A stretch of 64,000 nt of DNA from Euglena gracilis (taxonomy: Eukaryota > Euglenida > Euglenophyceae > Euglenales): contig CP154957.1 in assembly GCA_039621445.1 (NCBI GenBank), forward strand, positions 5,450,504 through 5,514,503. Direction: 5' to 3'. This document shows, piece by piece, positions 33,451 through 44,394 of the stretch (the first letter of the stretch is position 1; the number at the start of each line of letters is the position of its first letter). Made by a program: the position numbers and the translations under genes. Under the pieces are notes generated by a model, which searched no databases, was not told the origin of the DNA, and worked only from the letters and a program-made list of their open reading frames with translations.

Positions 33451-33896
33451 GTAACCCCCCCAAAAAATAACACCCCCCGGGGTATTATTTTTTCGCCGGA
33501 AGTCCCAGCCCGAGGGGGAGGGGTATTATTTGGGGGGGGGGGACAATAGCACCCCAACATTTTCGAAATTTTTCGAAGTCCCGTAGGATCCAAAATAGCA
33601 CCCAAAACCCCCGTTGGGTCATTTTTTGAACTTTCTCATGAAATTTAGCATTTTTGGAGGCCAGATGATCCAGAAAAGCCGATTTTGTCTCGTAATTTGT
33701 TGCCAGAGATTGAGATTGTGATGACTAGTTGATAATGAGATAATGAGTTGCCAGAGATTGAAGTTTTTTCCTAAATTTTCAGGTCAAAATCCGGGTCATT
33801 AGCCCGAGATTGGGGGGGGGGGGTATTAACTCAGTCGCCGAAGTTGGACCCCAAGGGGGATTATTGGGGGGGGGATTATTTGTGGGGGGGGGTTAC
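33451..33896 (+). mobile_element. C-run terminal element, family B (copy B)
   Basis: Duplicate of 22508-22954 with different G-run lengths at the right terminus. Confidence 0.65.
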
Positions 33897-33902
33897 CTAC
33901 CT

Positions 33903-34135
33903 CCGGGAAACTGTCACCTGACCGAGGACCCTGACAACTTCCTATCATGACAGGTTGGCCAGTACCAAGGACCCAGACAGTTTCCTGCGAGGGAAAGCCA
34001 ATGAAAAACGACCCTGACAGGTTGGCCGGTAGGGGGACCCTTACAACTTCCTACAGTGACAGGTTGGCCGGTCAAAGAGCCTGACAGTTTGCCTGGCGGG
34101 ACCCTGACAGGTTCTCGGGCATGACAGTTTCCCGG
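33903..34135. repeat. Inverted-repeat unit with CCTGACAGGTTGGCC minisatellite, copy B
   Basis: Duplicate of 22961-23195. One GTACCAAAG segment has shortened to GTCAAAG. Confidence 0.65.
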
Positions 34136-34246
34136 GGGGGGGGGGGGAGGGGGGGGCAGGTGAGCTTTTTTCATGGAAAATAGGATGAAGCTTGCCCGTG
34201 TCCCCTTCGCTGGGGAATTCGCAGTTGGTTACATGGGTGGGAACTG

Positions 34247-35301
34247 ATGCGGCTCCTGGTGACTTTCAAAGCACCGATTGCATTTGTTTTGGACAATCAA
34301 AAATGCACGCACTTCCACCAGATGTGCCTCAGCGGACCGATACACATATCTCGAAGCACATCCCCAACACTGAGAAACCCCAAAGATTATCGAATTGATT
34401 GGTTTATCACTGGCAGCGAGCTGAGCATGGGGGAAAACAATTCCCCTTTGCACTGCGGAAAATACCCAAAAAAAAAGATCAACTCTGAATCCAAACCCAA
34501 GACAAATAATTTGTCTCGAAGGCTTTGAAGCTGAACTCCAATTGTATATGCATCCAGATAATTGGGAGGGTTTCCAAAAAAAATCGGGTTTGTAATTGGT
34601 ATGGTTGAAAATGCACAAATTGAACAATGCCTTAGTTAAACGATCACTTGAAATTTTTTAGAAAAAATAGAGCGAAAAAAGTCCTCCCTTGCCCTGTCAG
34701 GTGGTCATCCTTGGCATTCTTGATTGCACTGTCAGATTTATTTGAAGATGAAATTCGGGGTCCCCTCAGCACTACAGATACAGAACACACCAGGAACCTC
34801 CAAACTCCCAACATGGAAAAGAGGCTGCTGTCCCACCCCGGCCGCCTGCAGCGTCTGAAATGCTTTGGTTGTATACATGGCAGAGGCGACATTGTCGACC
34901 ACCCTCATCGTCGGAATCCTGCAGAAGTGCTGGCCAACGTCTCTGTCCATACAAAAAAGATGAATTTGCCAGGTACTAGGGACGAAAATTTAGTGTTGAA
35001 GAAATCTAGTGAGAAAAAAAATTGGACCTCAAAAAAAAACTGGAGATCTCCACCAAAAAAAAAGGGAACAAAAAGCAACATTTGGCCGCAGGCGAAAACC
35101 CTGCAAATTTTGGAGGACTTTCACAAAATATCAAAAGTTGCAGATTTCTGGAACAAATTCGGAATTGACATCCTGGATCTCAGAATCAAAAAAGGACTTA
35201 TAAACAAGTCTAAAACTTGGAATCACTTTCGACTCAGCACTACTTTGGTGAATGGTACAGAAAAAATGGTCAAATACTTCAAAAATCACAGAAAGCCTTA
35301 G
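34247..35301 (+). other. Two consecutive open frames, copy B
   Basis: The first frame is cut to 93 codons by loss of G within an A-rich run. The second (34648-35301) is again 217 codons, with a +1/-1 pair of A-run changes that swaps six residues. Confidence 0.2.
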
Positions 35302-36053
35302 AGGCATCGGCCCAAAAAACCTCCCAAAATGGAGTTCCACCCTAAATTATGTCCAACCCACTTCTCTCCGTCCCAATCCCTCCGGTAAAAGTGAACTGGT
35401 ATATTGTGTGCCTAGTTAAAAAAAAAAATCGACTCACCGCTTGCATCCTTGCTTCCTCAACAAGGACAACAAGATTTGGTAAAAAAACTTGTTTCAGGAG
35501 GCTTAAGAATGGGTGAACCGGAGGGCTCCGGCTGTGGCCAAGAAGCACGCCATGAAGGAGCAAAGTGCAGTTGCCAATATAACAGCGAGCGGCAGCCGTG
35601 CCAACTGTTGCATTCTGTGATGAGCAGACCCCTGGGAGGCAGGCAAAGAAGCAGCAGGTGTTGACATGCACAGTTGGGTTGGACCTCATTGAAATAATGA
35701 CAGGGGGAAAATGTGAGGTGGTTTGAAAAACCATACGTTGAGTGAGACAAAAACACAAAACCACCAGAGAAATTCCTTCCTTAACATGAGTTTGATGTGT
35801 TTTCTCTTGTGAACGATCGAAGAATGTAACCCCCCAAAGGAGAACGTAACCGCCCAAATCTAAAAACCCTTTTGGGGCCGAACAAACCGACAGCCAAACC
35901 CAAGCAACCACAAAATTAAGCAGCCCCCCGAAGACAAAGCAAAATACAAATTTAAGCAACCTCCGTCCCACTCAATCAATCCCACCACCTATAACCCCTC
36001 CACACCTGAGGCCAAACACCTGTCGTGCCTGCTGCAACATAACCAAGCAAGCA

Positions 36054-36442
36054 TAAACCCCCCCTCCCACTTATAAACCCCAAACCCCCCCCACTTATAA
36101 CCCCCCCACTTGTAAACCCCCCCCTCAGGCCGACCAACCAAGCCTGGACTTATAACCCCCCCCCCCGGGACGAAAAACAAAAGCCGCCGGGGACGATTTT
36201 TTCGGCCGCAAACAACCAAAAACTTGTTTTGAGACCGACTAACATCAAAAATGCCTTTTTTTTGTCCAAATTTGACGAAAATTGCCAGTTTGGGGGTTTC
36301 GTGGTCATTTTGGGCGGTCGGATTTTCACCAACATTTCCGGGACCTATAAACCCCCCCACAAATAAACCCCCCCTTGGTCGGCCGACCAACCAAACGGGA
36401 TCCATTAAACCCCGGGGGTTTATAAGTGGGAGGTGGGGTTTA
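36054..36442 (-). mobile_element. C-run terminal element, family A, inverted (copy B)
   Basis: Duplicate of 25115-25500 with the same inverted termini. Confidence 0.65.
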
Positions 36443-36449
36443 CAGTGCT

Positions 36450-36894
36450 GACAACAATCACGGTGAACAAAAATTACGGGAAACAAAAAGTACAAGGAAA
36501 TTTTTTGTGAAAATTTTGATTCTGGGAAATTTTTGATTTTGCGAATTTTTTGATTTTGAAATTTTTTCGAAAAATTGTAGAAAAAATTTTGGAAGCACGT
36601 CAAATTTTTCCCTTACAACTCAGACATTTTTTGAAATGGATGGATCAGCAGTTCCCAAAACTGTATTCAATGAGCTGGCCGAAATGAATCCTGACCACTC
36701 CACTGCAATTTACCCTCTGTAGACCATGAACAGGGTTCTTGGCTCACCAAAGGACTTCTTGGTCCATGCTTCGTGCCTTGCTCAAGGGCCCGCGGAAAGG
36801 TGCGGGTGACAAAAATTACGGGGGGGAAACAGGGGAAAATTTTTATGGGAAAATTTGGGTTGGTTCCCAAAATTTTGTTCGCTGTAATTTTTGT
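36450..36894. repeat. AAAAATTAC inverted-end repeat (copy B)
   Basis: Duplicate of 25510-25945. Here the left inner end reads GGTGACAAAAATTACGGG, closer to the complement of the right end than in copy A. Confidence 0.45.
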
Positions 36895-37794
36895 CAGGAC
36901 TGTACTTCCTGTGACCGAAATCACACAAACCTGGAGTTGGTTCCATGTCAACGTCACAGAGAGGATTGAATCTAAAAATACTACCTCCTACAAATAGGTT
37001 TTCGGATCTGTTTGATTGTTGGTACTATGGGACTATGGGAGGGCACAGGTGGTAGCTGGGGTGGAAGCCACAGGTGACACGCCTCTTTAACAGAAAAGAA
37101 GTCATGGCTCCCGAGGGAGATTACGGGTTCCAATAATCTGAGTACAATATGCCTTATTGTCGACATTTTACAAAAAGAGCAAATTATCCCCCCTCAATTG
37201 GAATATTTCCGGTGCCCGCCGTCCCCCCCTTGTCCACCTGGGGGGGGGGTCGCACGACTAGATGCCCAGGGGGGGGGGTCGTAAGCACCACCTGACCTGC
37301 AACCCCGACCGGGGGTGGTCGGTTAAAAGAGGTGGTCGGTGGACAGGGGGGGGGGGGTGAACACAACAATCGCGTTGGGTAAAGAGAAAGAAATAGAGAG
37401 GAATTGAAAATGGACTCAGTCCACAATCCGCTTCGTTGAATCACGGTTTATATATAGCTTTCTGGGCTTTCTGGTGCCAAGATGCAATGCACGTGGCATC
37501 CAAAGCCGAGGGGAGAGGCGGGCAGATGAGTCTTGGGGGAGGGAAGTGTCCTTTCCCAAGAAGTTAAGCTGTTGCAAAATCAGGCACCACTGATGCCAAC
37601 CAACAACCAACAACAAATTTGCATGGCTTGAATGCAAAGGGCACACCCCAGGCGTTTGATAAACTTCCATTCTTTGCAGAGAAGAAATATGCTGAGGCGG
37701 CCAATCTCGCACTTAACACGGAGTTGGCGTGTCCCTGGGCACAATTGTGTCCAGGGCAGCTGTTTTGAAGAAATTTCAAATAAGTGGCAACCAC

Positions 37795-38469
37795 ACCATA
37801 TTATGTGATCAGGGCGTGGTCTGGCAGAGGGAGGTTCAAAGACTTTGAAAGTTAGAGTGTCCCAGGAGAGGTGTCCATAACATAAGGCTCGCATACACCT
37901 AGCATGTGTGTTTGGGAGCATTCTAACAGCTGCCCAACGAACTTGGGATGTTGCTGGAACAATTTGGGGCAGGTGAGACCGAGCCCAACACAACATCATG
38001 CATTCTGATTTCAGAAAAAAATGTCGGTCCCTGTGTGTAATTGCGCACACGAACCATTTGCACAAATAAGCAAACCGACCACTTGCGCAACTGCGGGAAT
38101 GGTCTGCTTGCAAAACTACGGGAACAAATGGTTCCTGCTCAAGTGGTTGGGTTGTGAAATTGCACAAACCAACCACATTGACAATGGATTTGTAATTTTA
38201 ATGTTGTATGGCAAAAAGACTTTTCACAAGCTGAAATTTTGGCCCAGGAGGTGGCTCAAACAACCTTTTGATGATTTATTGTGCAGAATTTTTTGTATGA
38301 CTGTGAGTGCAATTGGAATTGGAATTGTTCCTGGGCATGATTGCATAAACCCCCTCCCAAATAAAAAACCAGGTTTTGAATAGTGCTGAGCTCTTGACCT
38401 TGCGCGTTTTTTTACTGTAAAACCAAAAACGTGGCTCGGCAAGGCAGAGACGGAGCTGTGGGAAGAATT
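37795..38469. other. Unassigned low-copy sequence after the duplication
   Basis: Balanced composition, with a 120-codon plus frame (38021-38383) without recognised motifs. The sequence at 37795 shows what lay to the right of the duplicated block. Confidence 0.3.
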
Positions 38470-39000
38470 TCGATTTTTTTCGACCTTTTTAACCCGTTTT
38501 TGACCCAAAGTCAATGGGTTTCGGGCCAAAAACGGGGGGCCGGGGGGGTCGAAAAGCGCTCATTTTCGGCTCAAAAACAGGTTTTCCGGGTCCGGGAGGC
38601 CAAAAAAATTTTCCGATTTTTTTCGACTTTTTGACCCCAATGGCCGAAAACGGCCAAGTCAAAACAAGCCCAAACTGTACAGAATGGCCAAAATTGGCCA
38701 AAAAATGGCCGTTCGAGCTAGGCAGGGAGTTGCGAGGAGACATTTCCTTTGATTCCCCACCATTTTTGAGAAATTTGAGGAAAATCGATGAGAAAAACCG
38801 GCCAAGTCGCAAGCCTGCTGCGCTGTTTTGGGCCGTAAATCGGCCATATTTCGGGCTAGGCGGGGAGTTGCGGGGAAATCAAAACACCCTTAGATAGGGC
38901 GTTCCACTGGCTTCAATTTAGGTCTCCGGATTTTCGGTTTGATTTTGCTTCACTGTCGAGATATTTTGGAAAAAACGATTTTTTGGCCAAAAAAAAAACG
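38470..39000. repeat. GGCCAAAA-rich low-complexity stretch
   Basis: Self-complementary words (GGCCAAAATTGGCC, CGAAAACGGCC, GGCCGTAAATCGGCC) recur and make both strands look similar. An open plus frame (38514-38897) is explained by this composition. Confidence 0.4.
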
Positions 39001-39059
39001 GCCCAAAAAAACACCCAAAATCCAAAATGCGCGCTGGAACACGGGCCAGGCGTGTCGGC

Positions 39060-39370
39060 CAGGCATTTGCTTAAGGACCCCAGGGGGGGGGTACTGGCTG
39101 GCTAGCCAATCGGCTAGACACTGGAAAAAATGGACCAGCTAGACCCCCCTCCCCCGAACTGGAAAAATGAGGTTTTTAATAGGTTTTTAGCTGATTTTGT
39201 TCCAAAAATTCCCAAAAATGGCCAAAAACGGGCATTTTTGGCCATTTTGGGGGGGGGGTCCCAAAAATTTTTCAACTGGCAAGCCCTGCTAGAAATCCCA
39301 CTAGCCAAATGTGGACTAGCTGCAGTCCAGCCCCCCGGGGGGGTACTGCAATCCCTTAAGCAAATGCCTG
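39060..39370. mobile_element. 311-bp hAT-type MITE with perfect 8-bp target duplication
   Basis: Inverted termini CAGGCATTTGCTTAAGG (39060-39076) and its exact complement (39354-39370) are flanked by GTGTCGGC on both sides (39052-39059, 39371-39378). The interior has G/C runs next to the termini, GGCTGGCTAGCC words, and a central hairpin of AAAATGGCCAAAAA/TTTTTGGCCATTTT. Eight-base duplications and CA-beginning termini are hAT characteristics. No coding capacity. A second member is at 60542-60954. Confidence 0.85.
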
Positions 39371-39378
39371 GTGTCGGC

Positions 39379-39790
39379 GGCCAAAATGGCAAACGGGGGT
39401 GATAGAGGGCCTCCGGGGGTACATTTCGTCAGTGGGACAGTTCCGGAAATAATGTACGTTTTCTCGAGCTATATTCGAAAAATCGATTTTTTGACCAATT
39501 TTTGGACCCAGACGAAATGGCAGAGTCGGAAGATGGGGGGGGGGGGCGGGCCAATCCTACCCAGTTTAGACCCCTTCGCGGGTGAATAACTCGGGCCTGG
39601 CGGGGAATTGGGGGTCAAACGGAGGTGATTCGGAAACTAGAAATCCAGTCGCTCGCGACTAAAAAAAAATTCTGGGAACTTGGCCGGAGTCATGGTGATG
39701 GTCCGCGGTTTTCACGGTCTATTCAGGGGCGGGGAGGGAGGGGTAGAACCCTTCCCGTAGGACAAAATGGCACCCATGGGACTAATGGCC
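39379..39790. other. Unassigned sequence
   Basis: Short open frames and one G run at about 39536. Nothing recognised. Confidence 0.3.
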
Positions 39791-39915
39791 TGCGGGACTT
39801 TGAAAATTTTCGAAAACGTTGGGGTGCTATCACCCCCAAAATAATACCCCCCCTCGGGCCAGGACTTCGGGCGAAAAAATAATGCCCTGGGGGGCATTAT
39901 TTGGGAGGGAGGTTT
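39791..39915 (-). mobile_element. Partial C-run terminal element, family B
   Basis: Reverse complement of the left part of the element at 22508: TTTCGAAAACGTTGGGGTGC, CCCAAAATAATACCCCCC and CAGGACTTCGGGCG match. It ends in GGAGGTTTAGCC, the complement of the GGCTAAACC terminus also seen at 58.1 kb. Confidence 0.55.
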
Positions 39916-39964
39916 AGCCATTTTGCTAGTGGTTTTTTGCTGAACCCCCCCCAGGGGGTCCGGG

Positions 39965-40510
39965 CCAGGAACCAGTCAGTCACTCTGAAAAAACCAGTCA
40001 TCCACCCCTGGGGGGGGGGGTCGGCCGGTGACTAAGTGATTGTATGGTCCGGTTCATTCTTTATCCCCTTCATCGGACCATGTTTTACAGAGTTCTCTTA
40101 CCGTTTCCCCGAAAAGGGTTGACCCTACAAATTCAGATGTGTTGGAAAATGCAGCCCTTTCGCAACCCACGACAAAATCCATTTCAGGACGCTGCAGGCT
40201 TCGGAAAGCAAACAAAGGAGTGGACCTGGCCCAGGAACACCACCTGGCCCTGGCTGTCGCCACACAGGAAGTGCAGCGGACAGGACCGGGAAACTTTTTT
40301 CTTGTCGAGGGGATCCCTGGACCCCCCCCCAGGGGGAGTCTAAAGTGACCCAGCGCCAAAGGCGCCGGAAAAACATTTGGTCTCTTTCATTTTTGGTCAA
40401 ATTTCTTTTGGAGTGGCCCACCCCCCCCCGGGGGGGTAGAGACTGACTGGTTTCCCAAAAAAAAAGTGACTGACTGATTTTTCGAAGAGTGGAGTGACCC
40501 CCCTGGGGTC
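39965..40510. repeat. Segment bounded by inverted CAGTCAGTCAC words
   Basis: The left side has ACCAGTCAGTCACTCTG and ACCAGTCATCCACCCC with a G run. The right side has GACTGACTGGTTTCCC and GTGACTGACTGATTTTTCG after a C/G run. The inner ~400 bp includes TCGGCCGGTGACTAAG, whose relative TCGGCCAGTGACTAAG is at 53.64 kb. The interior frame on the minus strand (40054-40359) has no recognised domain. Confidence 0.4.
40353..40367. repeat. GCGCC-AAA-GGCGC hairpin
   Basis: Five-base arms around AAA, a variant of the GGCGC hairpins listed elsewhere. Confidence 0.4.
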
Positions 40511-40628
40511 GTAAAAAATTGTATGAACTGGACTTGCAAAGGCCCAATCACGATGGCATCAATAATGGCGCCATTCTGAGTGACATATTTTGTCAGATTA
40601 CCAAATTCAAAAAAGGAAGGGTTCAATC

Positions 40629-40735
40629 AGGGTTCGATATAAGGAGAGGAGGGGGGGGGGTGGTCCGGACCCCCCCCCCTGCGGGCCAGGAGGGGGGGGG
40701 GGGGGGGGGGGGCAACCCCCCCACCTAAACAGTGG
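40629..40735 (+). repeat. TATAAGGAG/GGTCCGGACC repeat
   Basis: AGGGTTCGATATAAGGAG, a G run, GGTCCGGACC, C run, GCGGGCCAGGAGG, long G run, then CCCCACCTAAAC. The same components appear in the opposite orientation at 56755-56880, and GGTCCGGACC with GCGGGCCAGGAG recurs at 48929-48960. Confidence 0.5.
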
Positions 40736-40836
40736 CGCGGTCAGGGTGACCGAAAATTTTTGACCCCCCAAATCGACCAAAAGTGCCATTTTGGGCACTT
40801 TTTGGGCAAAAATTGGCCAAAAATGCAAAAAATTTT

Positions 40837-40851
40837 CGGCGCAAAGCGCCG
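40837..40851. repeat. CGGCGC-AAA-GCGCCG hairpin
   Basis: Perfect 6-bp stem with AAA loop in a GGCCAAAAA-rich context, followed by GGTCCCGGGTACC. Confidence 0.6.
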
Positions 40852-41117
40852 GAGGAAAAAAAATGACCCTTTTTGGGGGGTCCCGGGTACCCCCCCCCCA
40901 GGGTCGGTCCGGACCCCCCTTGCAGGTGGGGATTTGGATTTGGATTTGTTGTGCCCCGCGTTGTTGCGCAGTGCCTCCAGCCGTGGGCGTACACAAGCAC
41001 CACTCAGGAGGGCACCCCCGGAGCCCGGGCATTGCAATTTGATTTGGGAGTTTGGGATTTGGTTGGGGGTTCGCCTGTGGGGGTGTGTGGGGTTTGGTGT
41101 CCAGGGGGCAAATAGAG

Positions 41118-41185
41118 TGAGGCCGGGATGGTATGATGGGGGGATGAGGGCGTGCAAGCTGGGGGGCAGAGGCTGGGGGAATGAG
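41118..41185 (+). repeat. Isolated, diverged monomer of the 50-bp minisatellite
   Basis: Reads CGGGATGGTATGATGGGG, ATGAGGGCGTG, GCTGGGGGGCAGAGGC in the monomer order, about 8.3 kb left of the main array. Confidence 0.65.
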
Positions 41186-41559
41186 TGGGAATGGGGGGCA
41201 CAAATCGGAATGATGTGAGGTTCCCACCGGACCGGGGCCCTCCTCCCGAGGGTCGGTCAGGGTAGAGGGTGGGGAACGCAGAAATGATGCAGAAAAAAAA
41301 ATAGACCAAGCTGGGTGCACCCTGGTCGCCGTACCCCCGGGGTGATATGGGGTCCACTCCTCTCCTTCGCCACGGAGAGGCTGTGCTCCGTCACGGAGGG
41401 GGGGGGTTGACCCCCCCTACCTCGAACCTGAGGGGGGGCCGAAAATTCTTCTTTCATGGACGGGCAAAGGGCCGGAAATCGGCGTTTGATTGCGTTTATC
41501 CCAAATTTCGAACAACAGGACCAACACGGGGTGATTGTGGTAATCTACAATTCGGTGGG

Positions 41560-42860
41560 TGGGAGGCCATGGGTTGGTTAGGATGTTCCAGAAGTTGGGG
41601 GCGGAACACTGGGGTGGGAGGTCAGGCAGTCGGCGTGTAGAACACCCCGGGGAGGGGTTGAAATTGTATGGAAGTTTGGCGGGTGGAAGTTCAGCGGGTT
41701 GGACACCGCCAGGCGGTTGGGGTTATTCCGAGGTTCGGTGGTTACAACACCACGGGGTGGTTGAGGGAGGCCTGGTAAAGCAGGGGGTTGGATGTCACAG
41801 GGTGTTCGAGGTGGTCCGGAAGCTCTGAGGGCACAGGGTGATTAGGGTTATGTGGAAGCTCGGTAGGTGGGTTTACGCGGGAGTTGGAAGGGTAGCACAC
41901 CATGGTGGGCCATCAGGCTGAGTAACTGAGAAAGTTGATGGGTCACCCGGAAATTTATGGGGTAAAGCACCACATTGATTGTGATGTCCGGAAAGATGGT
42001 GGGTAGGATGGGATGGTCCGGCAGCTGATTTTGAACACCACGTGAGGTGGTTGGTGTGCAGTACACCATGGTTGTGGGGTTATCCAGGAGTTTGGTAATG
42101 GGGTGGGAGAGACACCAGGGGAGAGTTCTGGTTATGCAGAAGTTTATGGTACATTGAGTTTCCAGAGGTGAGATGTGTGGAAGGCCACGGGGGGGGGGGG
42201 GGTCCCAGGTTTCAGCGGGTCGAACACCATGGGTTGGTCGGGATTATCGGAATTTCGACAGGTTAGACTCCACAGGGTGGCTGGGTTTGTACCGAAGTTC
42301 GGTGGGTGGTGAAAAACTACAGAGGGGTTGAGGCAAGCCTGAAATGCAGCGGGTTAAATATCACGGGGTATTCGGAGTGGTCCGGAAGCTCGGTGGGTCA
42401 GACACCATCTGGGCAAGGGGGTTATCCGTAGTTCAGAGTTCTGCACCAAGGGGCTATCAAATTTATTCGGAAATCGGAAAGAACACCGTGGGGGTTGGGT
42501 TATCGGAAGGATCGGTGGGTTGTGGTTATCCGGAGCGTTTGGGGGGTCCGGGCAGTCGGCGTGAAGAACAGTACGGGGGGGGGGGGTTGGGCTGTTCAGA
42601 AGTTCGGCGCGTAGCACACCTTGGGTTGATTGGAAGTTCGGCGGGTTGGACGCACTGGGGTGGTTGGGGGTGAAACGAAAGTCGGTGAGTAAGACACCAT
42701 TGGGGGGGGGTCCACAAGTTGGGTGGGTTGAACACCACAGGGTGGTTTTGTGGGTAAAACAACATAGATGGGGTATGTGGTGTAGTTCAGATTTGATGGG
42801 TCGGAAACCATGGATGAGGGTGTCCAGAGGTTCGTGGGAGAGACACCATGGATTTTTGCA
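41560..42860 (+). repeat. Degenerate ~45-bp satellite
   Basis: About 1.3 kb of diverged copies of a unit containing GGAAGTTCGGCGGGTTG, ACACCACGGGGTGG and TTGGGGTTATCCG, with spacings mostly 40-50 bp. It is old, since neighbouring copies are only loosely similar. No open frame of interest. Confidence 0.65.
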
Positions 42861-42898
42861 TTATAAATATATCATGGTGGGCAGGGCGGAATACGGTA

Positions 42899-43674
42899 AG
42901 CTGGGGGGGGGGGGCAGGGGCTGGCAGAAACACAGTGCCAGGCCCATAATGACCGGTCCAGGGTTAAAAATCCAAGAGGCAGCAAAAGAAATCATAAAAT
43001 GGTTGGTGCACACAAAATGTGTTTGCATGCTGACGTAAGGCAATGAGATACATCAGCACAAATTCAACAAACCGCGGAGAGAGCTGTGTCTCACCGCGGT
43101 CTGGATGAGGGCGTGCACTGCTGCCACATTTGAATGCATGGGAGAAAGAAATTGGGCCTGGTGTCATGAAAACGGGGAGGGGGCTGGGGCTGGGGGGGGG
43201 AGCACCAATGTGAATTTATTTCTCCCGGGTGTTTCCCAGCCTTTCTTTATGTACTGAAACTTAGAAATGTGATTCTCTCATGTTTTATGTGAATTTCTAC
43301 CACGATGAGCGTTATTTTGGAAATTTGGGGGGTTCACAGCGAATAGTATTAGGGCTGCTCCACGGGTATGTCAGTGTGTACTGACTGAAATGAGCTGCAA
43401 GAGAAATTTGCAGGTGAGAATTAATGGAGGGGTAAAGCGGCGGTTGCAAATAAGTGGTTGCACTTCAGCAGCTTGAACAGAAGTTAGACAAAGCAGGGGG
43501 AAGAGGTCCGCCAAAATCTTGAAGACTAGGGTGTGGTGAGGGTGGGGTGGGTGTGGTGGGTAGTGGAGGCACAGCTGGGGCAGGGTTCCGGACAGAGGGT
43601 GCCGGCGGGGGGAGGGGGGACAGACAGGAGGCTTCAGTGCAACAAACGGCGGGGAGTCTGCGCCCACCATTCTC
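42899..43674 (+). repeat. F repeat, copy 1
   Basis: About 0.78 kb. Starts GGCAGGGGCTGGCAGAAACA, includes CAAATTCAACAAACCGCGG, GAGAGAGCTGTGTCTCACCG, TTTATTTCTCCCGGGTG and ATGAGCTGCAAGAGAAATTT, and ends near GTCTGCGCCCACCATTCTCG. Copies 1 and 2 are in direct tandem. Confidence 0.8.
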
Positions 43675-44390
43675 GACTGGGTGAGCTGGGGGGGGGTGGC
43701 GGAGAGGGTTGGCAGAAACACGGCGCCAGGCCCACTGGAGGATAATGACTGGTCCAAGAAGGGGGGGGGTTCAAAAATAGGAGAGGCAAAAAAGAAACCA
43801 TCAATTTGCAGGTGAGCGTAAAAAATGTCTGCATCTGATGTCAGGCAGTGAGATACATCAGCACAAATTCAACAAACCGCGGAGAGAGCTGTGTCTCACT
43901 GCGGTCTGGATGAGGATGGGGCATGCACTGCTGCCACATTTGAATGCATGGGAGAAAGAAATTGGGCCTGGTGTCATGAAAAACGGGGAGGGGGCTGGGG
44001 CTGGGGGTGCGGGGAGCACCAATGTGAATTTATTTCTCCCGGGTGTTTCCCAGCCTTTCTTCGTCCTGAAATTTAGAAATGTGATTCTCTTATGTTTTAT
44101 GAAAATTTCTACCACAATGAGTGTTATTTTGGAAATTTGGGGGGTTCACAGCGAAGAGTATTTGGGCTGCTCCACGGGTATGTCAGTGTGTACTGACTGA
44201 AATGAGCTGCAAGAGAAATTTGCAGGTGAGAATTAATGGAGGGGTAAAGCGGCGGTTGCAAATAAATGGTTGCACTTCAGCAGCTTGAACAAAATTTAGA
44301 CAACGCGGAGGGAAGAGGTCCGCAAAATCTTGAAGACTAGGGTGTGGTGGGGGTGGGGTGGGTGGGGTGGGTAGTGGTGGGGTTCGGTTT
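43675..44390 (+). repeat. F repeat, copy 2
   Basis: Highly similar to copy 1 over at least 600 bp. Its right end is lost where the non-LTR relic begins (GGGTAGTGGTGGGG, then new sequence). Confidence 0.8.
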
Positions 44391-44394
44391 TCGC

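Larger units (their letters stand above)
26825..37794. repeat. 10.9-kb tandem segmental duplication, copy B
   Basis: Direct repeat of 15922-26824, 10,970 bp against 10,903. Its right end diverges at GTGGCAACCACA, beyond which copy B meets new sequence (CCATATTATG). Differences include an (ATT)n expansion at 32331-32378 and many G/C/A run length changes. Confidence 0.9.

Noticed and set aside
40607-41320. 237-codon minus-strand frame
   Set aside because: Built across G/C runs and low-complexity repeats, with no domain.
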